Shown: piece by piece, positions 11,415 to 23,486 of the stretch
Layout: each line of letters opens with the position of its first letter
How positions within the stretch are numbered: the stretch's first letter is position 1
Source of the DNA: Mikania micrantha
Lineage: Eukaryota > Streptophyta > Magnoliopsida > Asterales > Asteraceae
Direction: 5' to 3'
Length of the DNA stretch: 64,000 bases
NCBI GenBank assembly: GCA_009363875.1
Contig: CM018693.1
Span: 71,036,986 to 71,100,985, forward strand
Made by a program: the position numbers and the translations under genes
The notes under the pieces: generated by a model
The model's input: the letters and a program-made list of their open reading frames with translations, nothing else
What the model was told of the DNA's origin: nothing
Databases searched by the model: none

Positions 11415-11759
11415 GGGATAGTGTTAGTGCGTAGTGTTTAGACGAATAGTATGACAAGCAAATTAATCAAACAAAAATCGTAATGCGTAAGCGAGACTGC
11501 GTATAGTTATGGGTGACGATCCAGAATGATTCGAACGTTGAACTTATAATTACGAGTAAACGACAATGAATAAATAATACGATCGAAAAACATACGCGAT
11601 TGCGGGTATACACGTAATTGTGTTAGTTTAACGGTCTGTCAACGAACGAAAAATAAAAATTAGTAAAATAAATTATTTTACATTTTTACAACTTTGAAAC
11701 TCATCAAAATGTTGAGAATAATAACTCTTTTATTTAAAGCGCGTAAAATTCCGGAAACG

Positions 11760-11835
11760 CGAAGAAAACGCGAACCGAGCAACCGAAACGAACCCGAATA
11801 CCACTCGTAGTATAAAAGCCTTGAAGAAGGCTTTT
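11760..11835 (+). promoter_or_regulatory. Likely core LTR promoter with TATAAAA hairpin
   Basis: TATAAAAGCC begins at 11811 and overlaps a perfect hairpin, AAAAGCCTT-GAAG-AAGGCTTTT (11814-11835). Upstream is a block (CCGGAAACGCG ... AACCGAAACGAACCCGAATA) also present before the TATAAAAA of the family-B LTR at 47400-47470. A CT-rich, initiator-like run follows. The same arrangement is at 35140-35227 and, inverted, near 16500-16600 and 26440-26540. Confidence 0.55.
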
Positions 11836-12229
11836 CCTTCATTTATTTGAACCACAACCCTCTCTCTCTCTACAATTTTCGTGAAACCTCTCTCTCTCTC
11901 TAGAATTCCACACTTCAAACGCACGTATCTCGCTCGTTTCTTGACGGAATTGGATGTTCTTGGTGTCCATCGAAGCTCGTGATCTCCTCTACCTGAAAGT
12001 ACAACTGATCTGGAGATTTGTCCTGCCAAAATCGAGGTATTGATGCTTGAAAAACACGAAAAAATAGGGTTTTCATGTTATAAATCGATCCAATCCATAT
12101 AACCGGTGCTAGAGCCGTTGTAAACCAACCTTAGGCCTTTGACACCTTAATCTGGATCACCATTGATGTGAGGGCGTAGACCTGGCTAGTTGAGGATCGA
12201 GGTGGATGGAGGAGATGTGACAGGTTCGC

Positions 12230-12780
12230 TGGGGAAGGGGTGGCCGAACCATTTCGATGGCCGAACCTATGCATGTGATGTTTGCCGAACCCCACAACAA
12301 CCACGAACCCTCATCAGCACCACCGAACCTCTTTGCAGGCTGCGAACCCCCTGGACCAATGAACCTCACATGGCGCGAACCTTTCACTTGATTACCGAAC
12401 CTTACAGGGCCGAACCACCAGGTGCCAGCCGAATCCTAAAGGCCTCGCGAACCATCACATGTAGACGAACCCTCGGGCTGACACCAACCACGAACCTTGG
12501 TGCAGTGCAACGACCCTTTGAGAGCCGCCGAACCCTGGCATGGTTACGAACCATCCCATGCAGGCGAACCTCTTGTTGAAGCCGAAGCATTGCCATCAGA
12601 CGAACCCTTGCCGAATCCATCAACAACCAACGAACCTGCGATCGGGAACCATGCAGCCGAACCCTTAGCCACCGGCGAACCTGCATGTTGTATTCTTTTT
12701 CACGAACCATGCACAAAGGCCGAACCTCCCATCAACCCTCGGTGCAACATGGTGGACAAACCTGTTCCATAGGTTCGCTG
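12230..12780 (+). repeat. CGAACC word tract
   Basis: About 20 copies of CGAACC, mostly as CCGAACC, GCGAACC or ACGAACC, lie at irregular 12-40-bp steps. The spacers are unique rather than tandem copies. The matching tract in the A2 3' LTR is 35620-36170, and in A1 it appears as GGTTCG at 15690-16125 and 25630-26066, always in the same orientation relative to the element. Confidence 0.8.
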
Positions 12781-13556
12781 GTCGACTCTCGGCGCACCTT
12801 AAGTGGGTTGGCCAAACAACTGGCCCAATATAGCACCGGCTTGTACCAGCCATGCGGCCCGGGTGTTGAGTCGGTTAAGCACTTAGACCCAAACTCCTTG
12901 GTGTAGCCCATCTTTTGTCGACCTAGCCCAGTACACCAATCGGCCCAATCTCGGCCTCTTTGGCCCAACAAACACGAATGGGATCACTTAACATATATGG
13001 CTCACTTGGAATAATAAGATGATTAAAAGTGATCAAATCATAAACATAAAGGTCTAAAACATTTTAACATATCTTTAAATTACATGTTTAGCAAGGGTTA
13101 TCAAAGGCATCAACACTTGTTATTTTAGACATACAAGTTGTGCATAAAAGAACATGACACATTTTGTTTCAAGAATCAATTATCGATCAAGTGACTCAAT
13201 GAAGATATTCAAATTTACACAACATTCTTAAACATGAGAACAAGTTATTCAAGAGGTAATCATTAACAAGTTGTAAAAGTCAATAGTTTAACAAAAGCCA
13301 ATCAATGAATCAAAGTCTATACAATCATAAATCTTATATTCTATGTATGATTACAATGATATAGGAACCACTTAGAAGTCTTGTTTGCTACTTGCTACTT
13401 GTCATAGTTCAGAGTCTACTACAGACAGGTGAGAACATTAGCCCCTCTTTTACTGTTTTTCAATTGTTTTGGGGTGGAACACGTGATCAAACATTTTTTA
13501 TGCAAATCATATTTCATATACAAAAGTTATGCTATTGTTCAAATGTTACAGGTTCA

Positions 13557-13561
13557 CTCTA
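13557..13561. repeat. Target-site duplication of A1, left copy (CTCTA)
   Basis: CTCTA here and at 27115-27119 flank element A1. The uninterrupted target sequence is preserved in the A2 3' LTR at about 36951-36960 (GGTTCACTCTAAAAATCC), confirming both the duplication and the insertion. Confidence 0.9.
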
Positions 13562-14413
13562 TGTCACACCCCTGCGCCGTGTGCGGAATCCACGGCGCGG
13601 TGACGTATGAACAGTTGAATCATGCACAAGTATTGAATAAGAACAACCACAATGGATTACTAAGTTGCATAATGTTTTGACAATTGTTTAGTTACAGACA
13701 ATCTATCTATCAAAATAAAGACAACTACAGACCCAAAATATGGTTTACAAAATAAGACTCCAAACAAGACTATTAAACAATTAGGATTTAGTGAGTTTCT
13801 ATTCCATCCTAGCATGTTTCTTCATCTTGTTCTATCTTAAGCGGTCTCCTTAGTTGTCCTTAGAATACTTTAAACCTGATTACCTGAAACACGTGAAAAG
13901 TAACTGTCAACTACAGAAGTAGTTGGTGAGAACAATAGGTTTTAACATATGAAATCATGAATATATGATATAAGGCATAGGTAAGTTAAAGCAATAAATG
14001 ATTCACATGGATGAGCTGCAACCCAAACTAACATCAAGTAAGAAAATGAGTGTAAACAGTCCAATCACTGTTTGCACGAAAGCCAACATATAATATGAAG
14101 TCCCAAACCACGTTTGGAGTTAGATAATGTATAGCAATTTTGGAAACCATAATGACACCAGACCTGCAGTTAGCTTTTAAAACAAATTTAAAAGCTAACT
14201 CCATCCTGGATAAGAACCAATGTGTCCGCTTTCCCTTGTTGTGATCACCCAGTACTCACGCTAATGAATATGATACTTGAGGCGTTTATAAGTTTGTTTA
14301 CAACAATAGACACCATGTTTATGAACCTTACTTTAACCGAACGTGTTAATGCCTTATTTGATAACATGAATTGAAAACCATGATTTAATCCCATGAATTA
14401 AATCCTTTGTTTA

Positions 14414-14539
14414 GAATACCATGAAATGAATCTCTTGATTTGAATACCATGAAATGAACCTCTTGATTTGAATACCATGAAATGGACCTCTTGATTTGAA
14501 TACCATGAAATGCACCTCTTGATTTGAATACCATGAAAT
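14414..14539. repeat. 28-bp tandem repeat in the A1 3' LTR
   Basis: About 4.5 units of the form ACCATGAAATGAACCTCTTG plus ATTTGAAT. The same array is at 24355-24480 in the 5' LTR. The A2 LTR has a degenerate version at 27420-27540. The short ORF across it (14385-14591) is a by-product of the repeat. Confidence 0.85.
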
Positions 14540-15689
14540 AGTGACCTTGTATAATAATGAGGTTTATAACAAAAGAGTTTATAAAATCCATTATTTAAAA
14601 GTGTTTATCATTATAAAAGCATTGGGGTAAATATGTTCTAAAATAGTGCAAAGGGTCTTTATAAAACCTTTTTAGTAAAAAGAGTTTAATAGTTGATAAA
14701 TCCTTTAAAACAGTTGACAATTCCTTTAAAACAGTTGATGAATCCCTTGGATTCGTAAAATGAACCTGTAATGTTTATAAGAATACTCACATCTTGTATA
14801 ATGAAATACAGTAAATAACGGGTTTGATCACGTGTTCCACCCCAAAACAGTTATAAAACAGTAAAAGAGGGGCTAGTGTTCTCACCTGTCTGCAGTAGAC
14901 TCTGAATTAAAACAGATAGCAAGTAGCAAACAGGACTTCTAATTGGATCCTATATCATTGTAATCATACATAAGATATAAGATTTATAGTTGTATAGACT
15001 TTGATTCATTGATTGACTTATGTTCTCACGATCTGTGATTAACCTCTTGAATAACTTGATCTCATGATTATGATTGTTGTGAAAACTTGAAAGTTATGAT
15101 TTGAGTCACTTGATTGATCATGGATCCATGAAAATGATGTGTGATGTCCTTTTATGCACAAACTTGTTTGTACACATCACATGTGTTTAAGAGTTTGATA
15201 AACCATTGATTAACATGAAAAAGTATAGATATGTTCAAGCGTTTTTAGTCATTATGATTGTGACTTGATCCCACATTTAGGTTAAGTTATAAACTTAAAC
15301 CCAATAAGATCAAATTACAATTACTTTGAGTTGTGGCCAACAATGGGCCTTAAGCCCATAAAATCATGGTGGGCTTATTCAAAGTTCCATGGCCTCTTAA
15401 GTAAACAAGGCCAATTGGATGTGATATTGGGCCAATTGAATGTGGTGTTGGCCCAACAACATGTACATAGGCCTTGTAACGTGCCAAAGATAATATCAAG
15501 CCGATTAGGATCTTAGTGGGCCGAATGCGCTTTGGATTGGGCCTAAAGGATTTGAGTCGGGCCAACCATTGTATATGTAGTCCATGTAGGGTTCCAAGGT
15601 AATATTGGGCCAAAGAAACTTGAATTGGGCCGAAAGGTATTGAATTGGGCCGAGATGTCTTTGGGATGCCACCTTAGGCAGCGAACCTT

Positions 15690-16125
15690 CTTTGGTTCTA
15701 GCCTAAGGTTCGGCTATCTTGAGACACCACCAAGGTTCGGGCGTGGGTTAGTGTTTCGGCTGGTAATGCCATGGTTCGTGAGGTTTGGAAGAAGATTTGC
15801 GGCATGCACAGGGTTCGGCCAGGTTGAAGGTTCGGTGCAGGCTCGTGAGGTCCCTTAAGGGTTCGGCTGCTACGTCCACGAACCATGTAGGGTTCGGCTG
15901 TTTGCATAAAGGATCGCCACTTGCTCTAGGGTTCGTGACCGGTTGCATGGATGGTTCGTTCGATCATGGATGGTTCTTTCCTAGCACATTGGTTCGGTGA
16001 AGGTTCGTGGGATCTCCATAAGGGTTCGGCTGAGGTGCAACGAACCATACAGGTTCGTGAAGCTCCCTTAGGGTTCGGCCACGTGATGCTGATGGTTCGA
16101 CAGCCCCTTTTCCCAACGAACCTGT
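15690..16125 (-). repeat. GGTTCG word tract in the A1 3' LTR
   Basis: Roughly 18-20 copies of GGTTCG (CGAACC in the sense of the element) at irregular spacing, many as AGGGTTCGGC or GGTTCGTGA. The pattern matches the A2 tract at 12230-12780, showing it is ancestral to the family. GGTTCG also resembles the core of a tRNA B box, but no tRNA structure is present. Confidence 0.75.
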
Positions 16126-16922
16126 AACAACTTCACCTCCCATTCTAGCTACGACCATCCCTGATGCAGTCTCCATATCCTCGGTGTACAAAAACCAAGT
16201 TTCGAAGGTCTATGGTTGGTCTACGTGGGTTTTCATTACCGGTTATAGGGTTTGGTCGAGCAACAAAACGAAAACCCTAATTTTCAGCTCATTCTTCCGA
16301 TCATACCTCGTTTTTGGCCGGTGAAAACCGCCGATCCACTGTACTTTCTTGTAGTACTCGTTGAGAGCTTCGCGTGGACACCAAGAACACCAAAATCCGT
16401 TGAGAAACAAGTGAGTTATTCGCGTTTGAAGCTCGGTTTTTAGAGAGAGAGAGAGTTGAACGAAAATCTAGTGAGAGAAAGGGTTGTTGGTGACATAAAT
16501 GAGGGATTTAGCCTTGTTCAAGGCTTTTGTAGCCCGGGTGGTATTCGGGTTCGTTTCGGTCGCTCGGTTCGCGTTTCCGGAACGTAACACGTATTTTACG
16601 CGGTTTTAAATAAAAATAGTTGTTTAACTCATTAAAATGATGAGTTTCAAAATTGTAAAAATATAAAATAATTATTTTAACTATTTTTACTCTTCGTGTG
16701 TTGTCAGATCGTTAAACACATACAATTACATGTATACCCGCAATCGCGTACGTTTTTCGATCGTAATAATTATTTAAAGTCGTTTAATCATAATTATAAG
16801 TTCAACATTCGTATCATTATGGATCGTCACCCATAACTTTACTCAGTCTCGCTTACGTATTACGATTCTTGTTGAATTAATTGTCATAATATTCGTCTCC
16901 ACACTACGCACTAACCCTATCC

Positions 16923-16988
16923 TGTTACACCGAACGCAGTATATATATAGGGCTCACTCTCGCTGCCCACCACTGTTTCGATATAACA
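16923..16988 (-). promoter_or_regulatory. TATA cassette bounded by inverted repeats (A1 3' LTR)
   Basis: Plus-strand arms TGTTACACCGAACGCAG and CTGTTTCGATATAACA enclose TATATATAGGGC and a CCCACCACTG box. The cassette is shorter than in A2 (66 against 91 bp), yet the stem is retained. At the outer stem A1 has a G-C pair where A2 has A-T. The 5' LTR copy is at 26865-26930. Confidence 0.55.
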
Positions 16989-17172
16989 CGATACTGTTCT
17001 TGCCTAGTGTCATCGACTGTAAATAAATAATATATACTTGTTCTTAAGTGAATAAGATTCTGTAACACACAAACACATTATGAACACATGAATCACATTG
17101 ATTAACTGAACATGGACACACACTGTTCTAACACTGTTTACGACCAACATGACTAAATGTACAAATGTTACA

Positions 17173-17206
17173 GTCTCCCCTAGTTAAGGGAATTTCGTCC
17201 CGAAAT
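17173..17206 (-). promoter_or_regulatory. A1 polypurine tract and preceding hairpin
   Basis: On the minus strand AGGGGAGAC directly precedes the 3' LTR, the expected primer for plus-strand DNA synthesis. Just upstream, AATTTCG-TCC-CGAAAT (plus strand 17191-17206) forms a small hairpin overlapping the gag-pol stop codon. The block is shared with A2 and both B copies. Confidence 0.75.
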
Positions 17207-20200
17207 CAACTAGCCGAAGGTACTGTAAAAAGATGAGGGTACTTACGCTTCATCTGGTCTTCACGTTCCCAGGTGAACTCAGCACCGCGTTTGCCCTCCC
17301 ATCGTACCTTTACGATCGGGATACGGCTGCGTTTAAGTTTCTTGACCCCATGATCCATGATTTCAACCGGACGTTCTATGAATTGCATGTTGTTCTGAAT
17401 CTGTATGTCTTCCAGTGGAATCTGAACATCATGATCAGCTAAGAATTTCTTAAGATTTGATACATGAAAAGTATCATGAACATTGCTTAGCTCCACTGGA
17501 AGTTTGAGTTTGTAGGCTACGGGACCAATCCGTTCCAGGATTTCAAAAGGTCCAACGTACCTTGGTGCAAGTTTCCCTTTCTTCCCGAATCGGACAACAC
17601 CTTTCCAGGGAGAAACTTTCAGTAAGACTCGGTCACCAACTTGAAACTCAAGTGGTTTCTGACGTCGATCAGCATAACTCTTCTGCCGATCTCGTGCGGC
17701 CTTAAGCCGTGACTGAATGATTGTGATTTTGTCTGATGTTTCCTGAATGAGTTCTGGTCCTACGACCTGTGAGTCACCAACCTCGGTCCAGCAGACCGGT
17801 GATCGGCACTTTCTACCATACAACGCTTCGAATGGTGCACATTGAATGCTTGTATGATAGCTATTGTTATATGAAAACTCAATGAGTAGAAGATGAGTGT
17901 CCCAACTTCCACCGAAGTCAATGACACAAGAACGAAGCATGTCCTCGAGTGTTTGGATAGTCCTTTCGCTTTGACCGTCGGTTTGGGGATGATACGCCGT
18001 GCTAAGATTTACACGCGTTCCCAAAGCCTTTTGCAATGATTGCCAAAAGCGAGAAGTGAAACAACTATCACGATCAGAAATGATTGATGTTGGTGTACCA
18101 TGACGCGCAATGATTTCGTTGATGTACAGAGTGGATAGCTTCTCCATTTTATAATCCTCTCGGATTGGGAGAAAATGAGCAGATTTGGTGAGTCGATCAA
18201 CGATCACCCAAATCGAATCGAAACCTCGCGGAGTTCTCGGCAACTTAGTTATGAAATCCATGGAAATTTGTTCCCATTTCCACTGAGGAATTTCAGGTTG
18301 CTGCAGAAGTCCCGAAGGCTTTTGATGTTCTGCTTTGACCTTTGAACATGTAAGACATTTTGCCACATACAGTGCTATGTCTTTCTTCATTCCCAGCCAC
18401 CAGTAAGATGTCCTCAAGTTCTGATACATCTTATCGGCTCCAGGATGAACTGAGTATCGCGACTTATGAGCCTCATCACAGATGAGTGTGCGCAATTCTT
18501 CAGACTTAGGAATCCAAATGCGGCCGTTGAGATATAGCACCCCATCAAATCGGGGTTCTAGTTTCTTCTCAATGCCACAATCCAAGTCTGTCTTGAGTTG
18601 ATTGTCTGTTACTACTTGTTGTTATGCAATACGAATCAAGTCTTTCAAGTTTGGCTGTGTGTTGATCTCCATGGCTCTTACACGAATTGGTTTGACTGGT
18701 TCCTTGCGACTAAGAGCATCCGCCACCACATTGGCTTTACCCGGATGGTAACGAATCTCACAGTCATAATCAGTTAGAAGCTCAACCCAACATCGTTGTC
18801 TCATGTTGAGTTCTTTCTGATTGAGAATGTGTTGCAGGCTCTTGTGGTCTGTATAGATAACACATTTTGTACCATAGAGGTAGTGTCTCCAAATCTTCAA
18901 TGCAAAGACCACAGCCCCTAACTCAAGGTCATGAGTAGTGTAATTCTTCTCGTGAACCTTAAGTTGTCTTGAAGCATACGCAATGACCTTGTCCCGTTGC
19001 ATAAGTACACAACCGAGACCAAGGTTTGAAGCATCACAGTAGACAATGAAATCATCACTACCTTCTAGGAGACTAAGGATAGGGGAGTTGCATAACTTCT
19101 GTTTGAGAAGTTGAAATGCATCTTCTTGTTTCTGTCCCCATAAGAACGCTTGACTTTTCTGAGTCAAAGTGGTAAGTGGCAAGGCTATCTTGGAAAAGTT
19201 CGCAATGAATCTTCTGTAATAGCCTGCCAAACCCAGAAATGAACGAATCTCTGTCGGTGTAGATGGGGTAGTCCAGTTCTTAATCGCCTCAATCTTTGCT
19301 GGATCTACATGTATCCCGTCTTTGTTTATGACGTGTCCTAAGAAGTGAACCTCCTTTAGCCAAAATTCACACTTGGAGAATTTAGCATAAAGTTGTTCCT
19401 CTCTTAGTAGTTCTAAGACTTTCCTCAAATGATCTTCATGCTCTTGTTCTGACTTGGAATAAATCAGTATATCGTCAATGAAGACAATAACAAACTGATC
19501 CAAGTATGGCCTACAGACTCGATTCATCAAGTCCATTAACACTGCGGGTGCATTGGTCAGCCCAAATGGCATAACCACAAACTCATAGTGTCCATATCGA
19601 GTCCTAAATGCAGTCTTTGGTATATCCTCATCATTTACTCTTAACTGATGATACCCGGATCGTAAATCAATCTTAGAGAAGCAAGTTGCTCCTTGTAATT
19701 GATCAAACAGATCATCGATCCTGGGCAGAGGATATCTATTCTTGATTGTCAACTTGTTTAACTCACGATAATCGATGCACATACGAAATGAACCGTCTTT
19801 CTTCTTGACAAAGAGAACCGGAGCTCCCCATGGAGAGAAACTCGGTCTTATAAAACCTTTGTCTAGAAGTTCTTGAAGTTGGCTAGACAGTTCCTGCATC
19901 TCAGTCGGTGCTAATCGATACGGCGACTTCGCCACTGGGTCTGTTCCAGGTACGAGATCGATTCTAAACTCCACTTGTCGGATCGGTGGTAATCCAGGCA
20001 AGTCTTCTGGAAACACGTCAGGATAATCTCTGATCACTGGAACGTCTCCAACTGCTTTCTTCTCAGGTTTCTTCTCTACTACGTGAGCCAGGAACGCACA
20101 GTATTTCTTCCTCATGTACTTCCTCGCCTTGATGCACGATACAATCTTCAATCCGCGGCAGGGTTTCTCGCCGTAAACTAACATCGTTTCACCGGACGGT

Positions 20201-21738
20201 AGGGGAATTCGAATAAGTTTCTCCGAGCATACGATTTCAGCATTGTTCTTGGATAACCAATCCATTCCTACTACAACTTCGAAGCTTCCGAGAGTCATAG
20301 GAATGAGATCGATGGAGAAAAGATGGTCATTTAATCTTAATTCACAACCATGGATAATGGAATCTACAACTATTGTTTTACCATTTGCTACTTCTACTAT
20401 ATAGGGAGCAGTAAGTATAGATAGTTGCATTTTAAGCAAAGAAGCTGTATGAGCAGAGATAAAGCTTTTATCAGCACCAGTATCAAATATGATAGGAACA
20501 TAGTGATCATTGATAAGAAATGTACCCGTGATGACTGCCGGATCCTCACGTGCTTCGGCAGTCCCAATAACAAAAGCACGAGCAGTAGCAGTGTTGTTGT
20601 TGAGTTTTGGACACTGGTTTCTGAAGTGTCCCTCTGCTCCACAATTATAACAGGCCCTTCCACCTGTAGCAGTAGGAGTTGTGGTAGCAGTTGTTGTAGT
20701 AGCAAGATGAGCAGCTCGGCATGTAGCTGCAAAGTGTCCCATACGCCCACACTTGAGACACTTTTTGCATGGAGTGTTGGGCAGATGATGATACTGGCAT
20801 TTGGTGCAAAGTGGAAACGAGCCAGTATAAGGCTTTCTGACAGTAACCGGTTGTGGCATAGCAGTAATGGGTGTGGCATGAGTAGGTGTAGCGGCAGTCA
20901 TAACTGCAAAGTTCTTGATTGTCCTTTGCTTATTCCTCTTGTGATTGTGTTGTTCAGGCTTCTTGCCTTCTTCAACCTGTGCTCTCTTGAATCCCTTTCG
21001 GGTTAGCACACCAGATTTTACATACTCTTCAGTAAGAGTAGCACCAAGTTGGATTGCTGCCTCTAGAGTAGTGGGGTTATTCCCCATAACAGTTCCTCTA
21101 ACAACCAGAGGTAAGCCTTCAATATATTTCTCTATCCTGCGGGATAGAGGAGTAACCAGGTGTGGCACCAGAATGCACAACTCATGGAAACGAGTTGTAT
21201 ACTTCACGTTCTCCCCACTATCTTGCACCAGATTCCACATCTCTACCTCGAGTTTCTTCAGTTCATGTCGTGGACAAAACTTTTCCACAAGCAGATTCTT
21301 GAAACCGTCCCATGGTAAAGCTAAAGCGACTTCGCGTCCTCCGGTGTTCTTCTCAGAATTCCACCAGGTGAGTGCGCCCTTATGAAAAGCGCTTGAAGCC
21401 ATTTTGACTTTCAGATTTTCAGGACATCCTGTGAAGTCGAGAATATCCTCAATGCTCTCCAGCCATTGCAATAGGCCGGTAGCTCCTTCTGTACCAGAGT
21501 ACTTAGGAGGCTTAGCATCGTTGAACTGCTTGAAAGTGAAGTTAGCAGTTCCTGAGTTGTTGGTGTTTGAGTTGATTGCTGAGTCACTGGTACTCCCCCG
21601 AAGATTCTGGGTGATATCAGTGACCATGCCCGGAATGACATCTCTCATATGCAAAGCGATGGCTCGGGCAATCTTGTTGATCTCATCGTCGTTGCCACTT
21701 GTTGAACCCCCTCCGTTGGGATCACGTCGGGGAGGCAT
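17206..21738 (-). CDS. A1 Gypsy gag-pol polyprotein, one in-frame stop
   Basis: Single long frame from ATG at 21738 (MPPRRDPNGGG; the open frame extends six codons upstream but without ATG). Order: gag with a CHCC-type segment and two CCHC knuckles (20719-20760 and 20611-20652), aspartic protease with DTGADKSF (20476-20484), reverse transcriptase with FIDDILIYS (about 19462-19482), RNase H, integrase with an HHCC finger (VHPGADKMY ... CLTCSKVK) and D,D-E core (MDFITKLP, ISDRDS, QTDGQSERT), then a chromodomain-like tail (RIPIVKVRW ... FTWERED) that may steer integration to chromatin. A TAA at 18622-18624 replaces the CAA seen in A2, between RNase H and integrase. Everything else appears intact, so the copy has only recently lost function or was packaged in trans. 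Confidence 0.93.
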
Positions 21739-23486
21739 TCTACGAATAGAAGCCACAAGCAGGTCAGTAATGAGGAAGGATACAATTGAATTTGCATGAT
21801 AAAGTTAGTAATATTTCCATACTACTAATATTATCATTCATTTGCAATATGATCCAGTACACGTATAAGTTATCAACTTATTTCCATACTTATCATGTGA
21901 ATATGTACGATGTCCCATGATCTCTCCACCAAACCTACACACTGACACTTTCCCGATATACCGAAGATAGCTTATATATAGGGCATACGAAAGGGTCAAG
22001 CAAACTGCCAGCCCAGACGCCATCCCACCACCGCTTCGATATACCACGATCATGCCCTTGCTAGCATTTGGCAACACGTTTGTACTGATTTGCAAGTGTG
22101 TTCCATTGATTAAGAATCCCATGATCTTTGATCAACTTGAACTATTATTGAATCCATGATTGAACTATGATGATGTTATGCGTACACTTACTAACAGTTG
22201 TTAACATGTAGAACTAAATCATATGTGTGCTCTACATTTTTCTTGTTAAACTATATTAGTAAGTACTAATGATGTAATCACTTAAGAATTTCACTTAAGG
22301 TTTACATTTAAAGAATGTTCACAACTTGATTGATTCACCATAATGTTTGGTTCATCCAAGTTTGAATTGCACTATGATTTGATTCACCAATGATTGTATC
22401 TCATGTGTTTGATTAATGTTCACTGATCCAGTTGCTCCCGAATCCTCACTTCAAATACGAACGCCGGATTCCCCCTGACATACCTAAATAAGCTTATATA
22501 TAGGGTAAGCTCTCACCGACCCACCACTTACCTCAGCACGTCAGCGTTAATCCGCCGTTTGTACTTGGAGCTAAGATTCCAACTCTTAATTGATTATGAG
22601 TGATTCACGTTTGTCTCTTGTTCTCAAAATATGATTTATGATTGTGTAAACCATGGTTCTTAATTTACTTAGAAATTAAAACCTTAGGTTTCTGCATGTG
22701 TGTCCTAGGTTAATTAACCTAGGTCCTCAATACCTACAGTATCGAGTATAATGATCTCCTGTGAGAACTTCAACTAAAGAATACTGTTACACAGATTCTA
22801 AGTTATAAAGTTCCTATGATAATGAACACCTGATAATGATAACATGACAAGGATTTCAGACCAAGATTCTAAATTAATAGATCTGAACCTTTGAATTCCT
22901 ATAATGAATATGACAAGGATTTCAAATCAAGATTCTAAATTAATAGATCTTGACCTTTGAATTCCTATAATGAATATGACAAGGATTTCAAATCAAGATT
23001 CTAAATTAATAGATCTTGACCTTTGAATTCCTATAATGAATATGACAAGGATTTTAGATCAAAGATACTAAGTTAATAGATCTTTGCCTCTAAATTCCTA
23101 TAATGAACTCTGATGGAGAATTCCAAATCAAGGATACTAAGAATACAGATCCTTGTCTCTGGAATCCTTAAATGAACTCTGTGTGAGAATTTCAGATCAA
23201 GGATACTAAGAATACAGATCCTTGTCAATGAAATCCTTAAATGAATACGTGTAAGAAATTTAATTCGGTTTCTAAAATTATAGAATTCCGATTCAAATTC
23301 CTTGACTCGATATCTAATCTTAGAAAAATGTCCCTAAGATCTTTCAAGCTTAATGTAGACTTAATGCTCACTTAAGTTACTTAGATCCTAAGTATCCTCA
23401 AGCCTATAGCACTTACTCTTATTGGGTAGCTTAGGTTATAGTCTAGGTCATTAAACATTGGGTTTTTCCTAGTTCTCTACAACCTT
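21739..23486 (-). other. A1 leader between primer site and gag
   Basis: About 1.75 kb with no convincing gene. It holds a tandem hairpin array (22851-23234) and two TATA cassettes (22475-22540 and 21955-22045). The second has arms GATATACCGAAG and CTTCGATATACC around GCTTATATATAGGGCATACG on the plus strand. The ORF at 21838-22122 crosses a cassette and is not a gene. Long structured leaders in retrotransposons can serve packaging, dimerisation or translation control; which applies here is unknown. Confidence 0.65.
22851..23234 (-). repeat. Six 66-70-bp tandem hairpin units, A1 leader
   Basis: Units start near 22851, 22917, 22983, 23049, 23118 and 23187. Each has an inner stem with a 13-base loop and an outer stem. 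Inner stems read CAAGAT/ATCTTG (units 2 and 3), CAAAGAT/ATCTTTG (unit 4) and CAAGGAT/ATCCTTG (units 5 and 6). Outer stems read ATTCCA/TGGAAT in unit 5 and ATTTCA/TGAAAT in unit 6. Unit 1 is partly broken. Confidence 0.85.

Larger units (their letters stand above)
11139..13561 (+). repeat. A2 5' LTR, first part
   Basis: Starts TGTAACATCTATAC and is colinear with the A2 3' LTR from 34530, so the LTR identity is direct. It is interrupted after 13561, inside a segment that reads ACTCTAAAAATCC in the uninterrupted 3' LTR copy (about 36952). It holds the TATA cassette (11324-11414), a second promoter block (11760-11835), CT-rich runs (11859-11905) and the CGAACC tract. ORFs such as 12190-12579 read through that tract and are not genes. 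Confidence 0.85.
13562..17172 (-). repeat. A1 3' LTR
   Basis: Near-identical to 23503-27114 over its full length. On the minus strand it starts TGTAACATTTGTAC after the polypurine tract and ends GGGTGTGACA. Notable parts are a GCGCCG/CGGCGC-type hairpin next to the end (13570-13600), a 28-bp tandem repeat (14414-14539), the GGTTCG tract (15690-16125), a promoter block (16500-16600) and a TATA cassette (16923-16988). Confidence 0.9.

Noticed and set aside
12190..12971. Overlapping ORFs on both strands rich in Glu-Pro, Arg-Thr and Gly-Ser
   Set aside because: They read through the CGAACC tract of the LTR. Coding appearance comes from the repeated hexamer in several frames, and the same set recurs in the other LTR.
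14385..14591. A 68-residue ORF with repeated FHGIQIKRS-like peptides
   Set aside because: It is a translation of a 28-bp LTR tandem repeat; the same ORF occurs in the other A1 LTR and there is no start context or domain.
15690..16125. GGTTCG repeats considered as tRNA genes or tRNA-derived SINEs
   Set aside because: The B-box-like core repeats without A boxes, acceptor stems or anticodon arms.
17206..21738. Endogenous plant pararetrovirus (caulimovirus-like) origin of the polyprotein
   Set aside because: An integrase with HHCC and D,D-E motifs, a chromodomain-like tail, long LTRs, a primer site and a target-site duplication show a Ty3/Gypsy LTR retrotransposon.
20425..21799. Plus-strand ORFs of up to 193 codons opposite A1 gag
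   Set aside because: They are antisense shadows of gag-pol, Ser- and Cys-rich as expected from the reverse frame.
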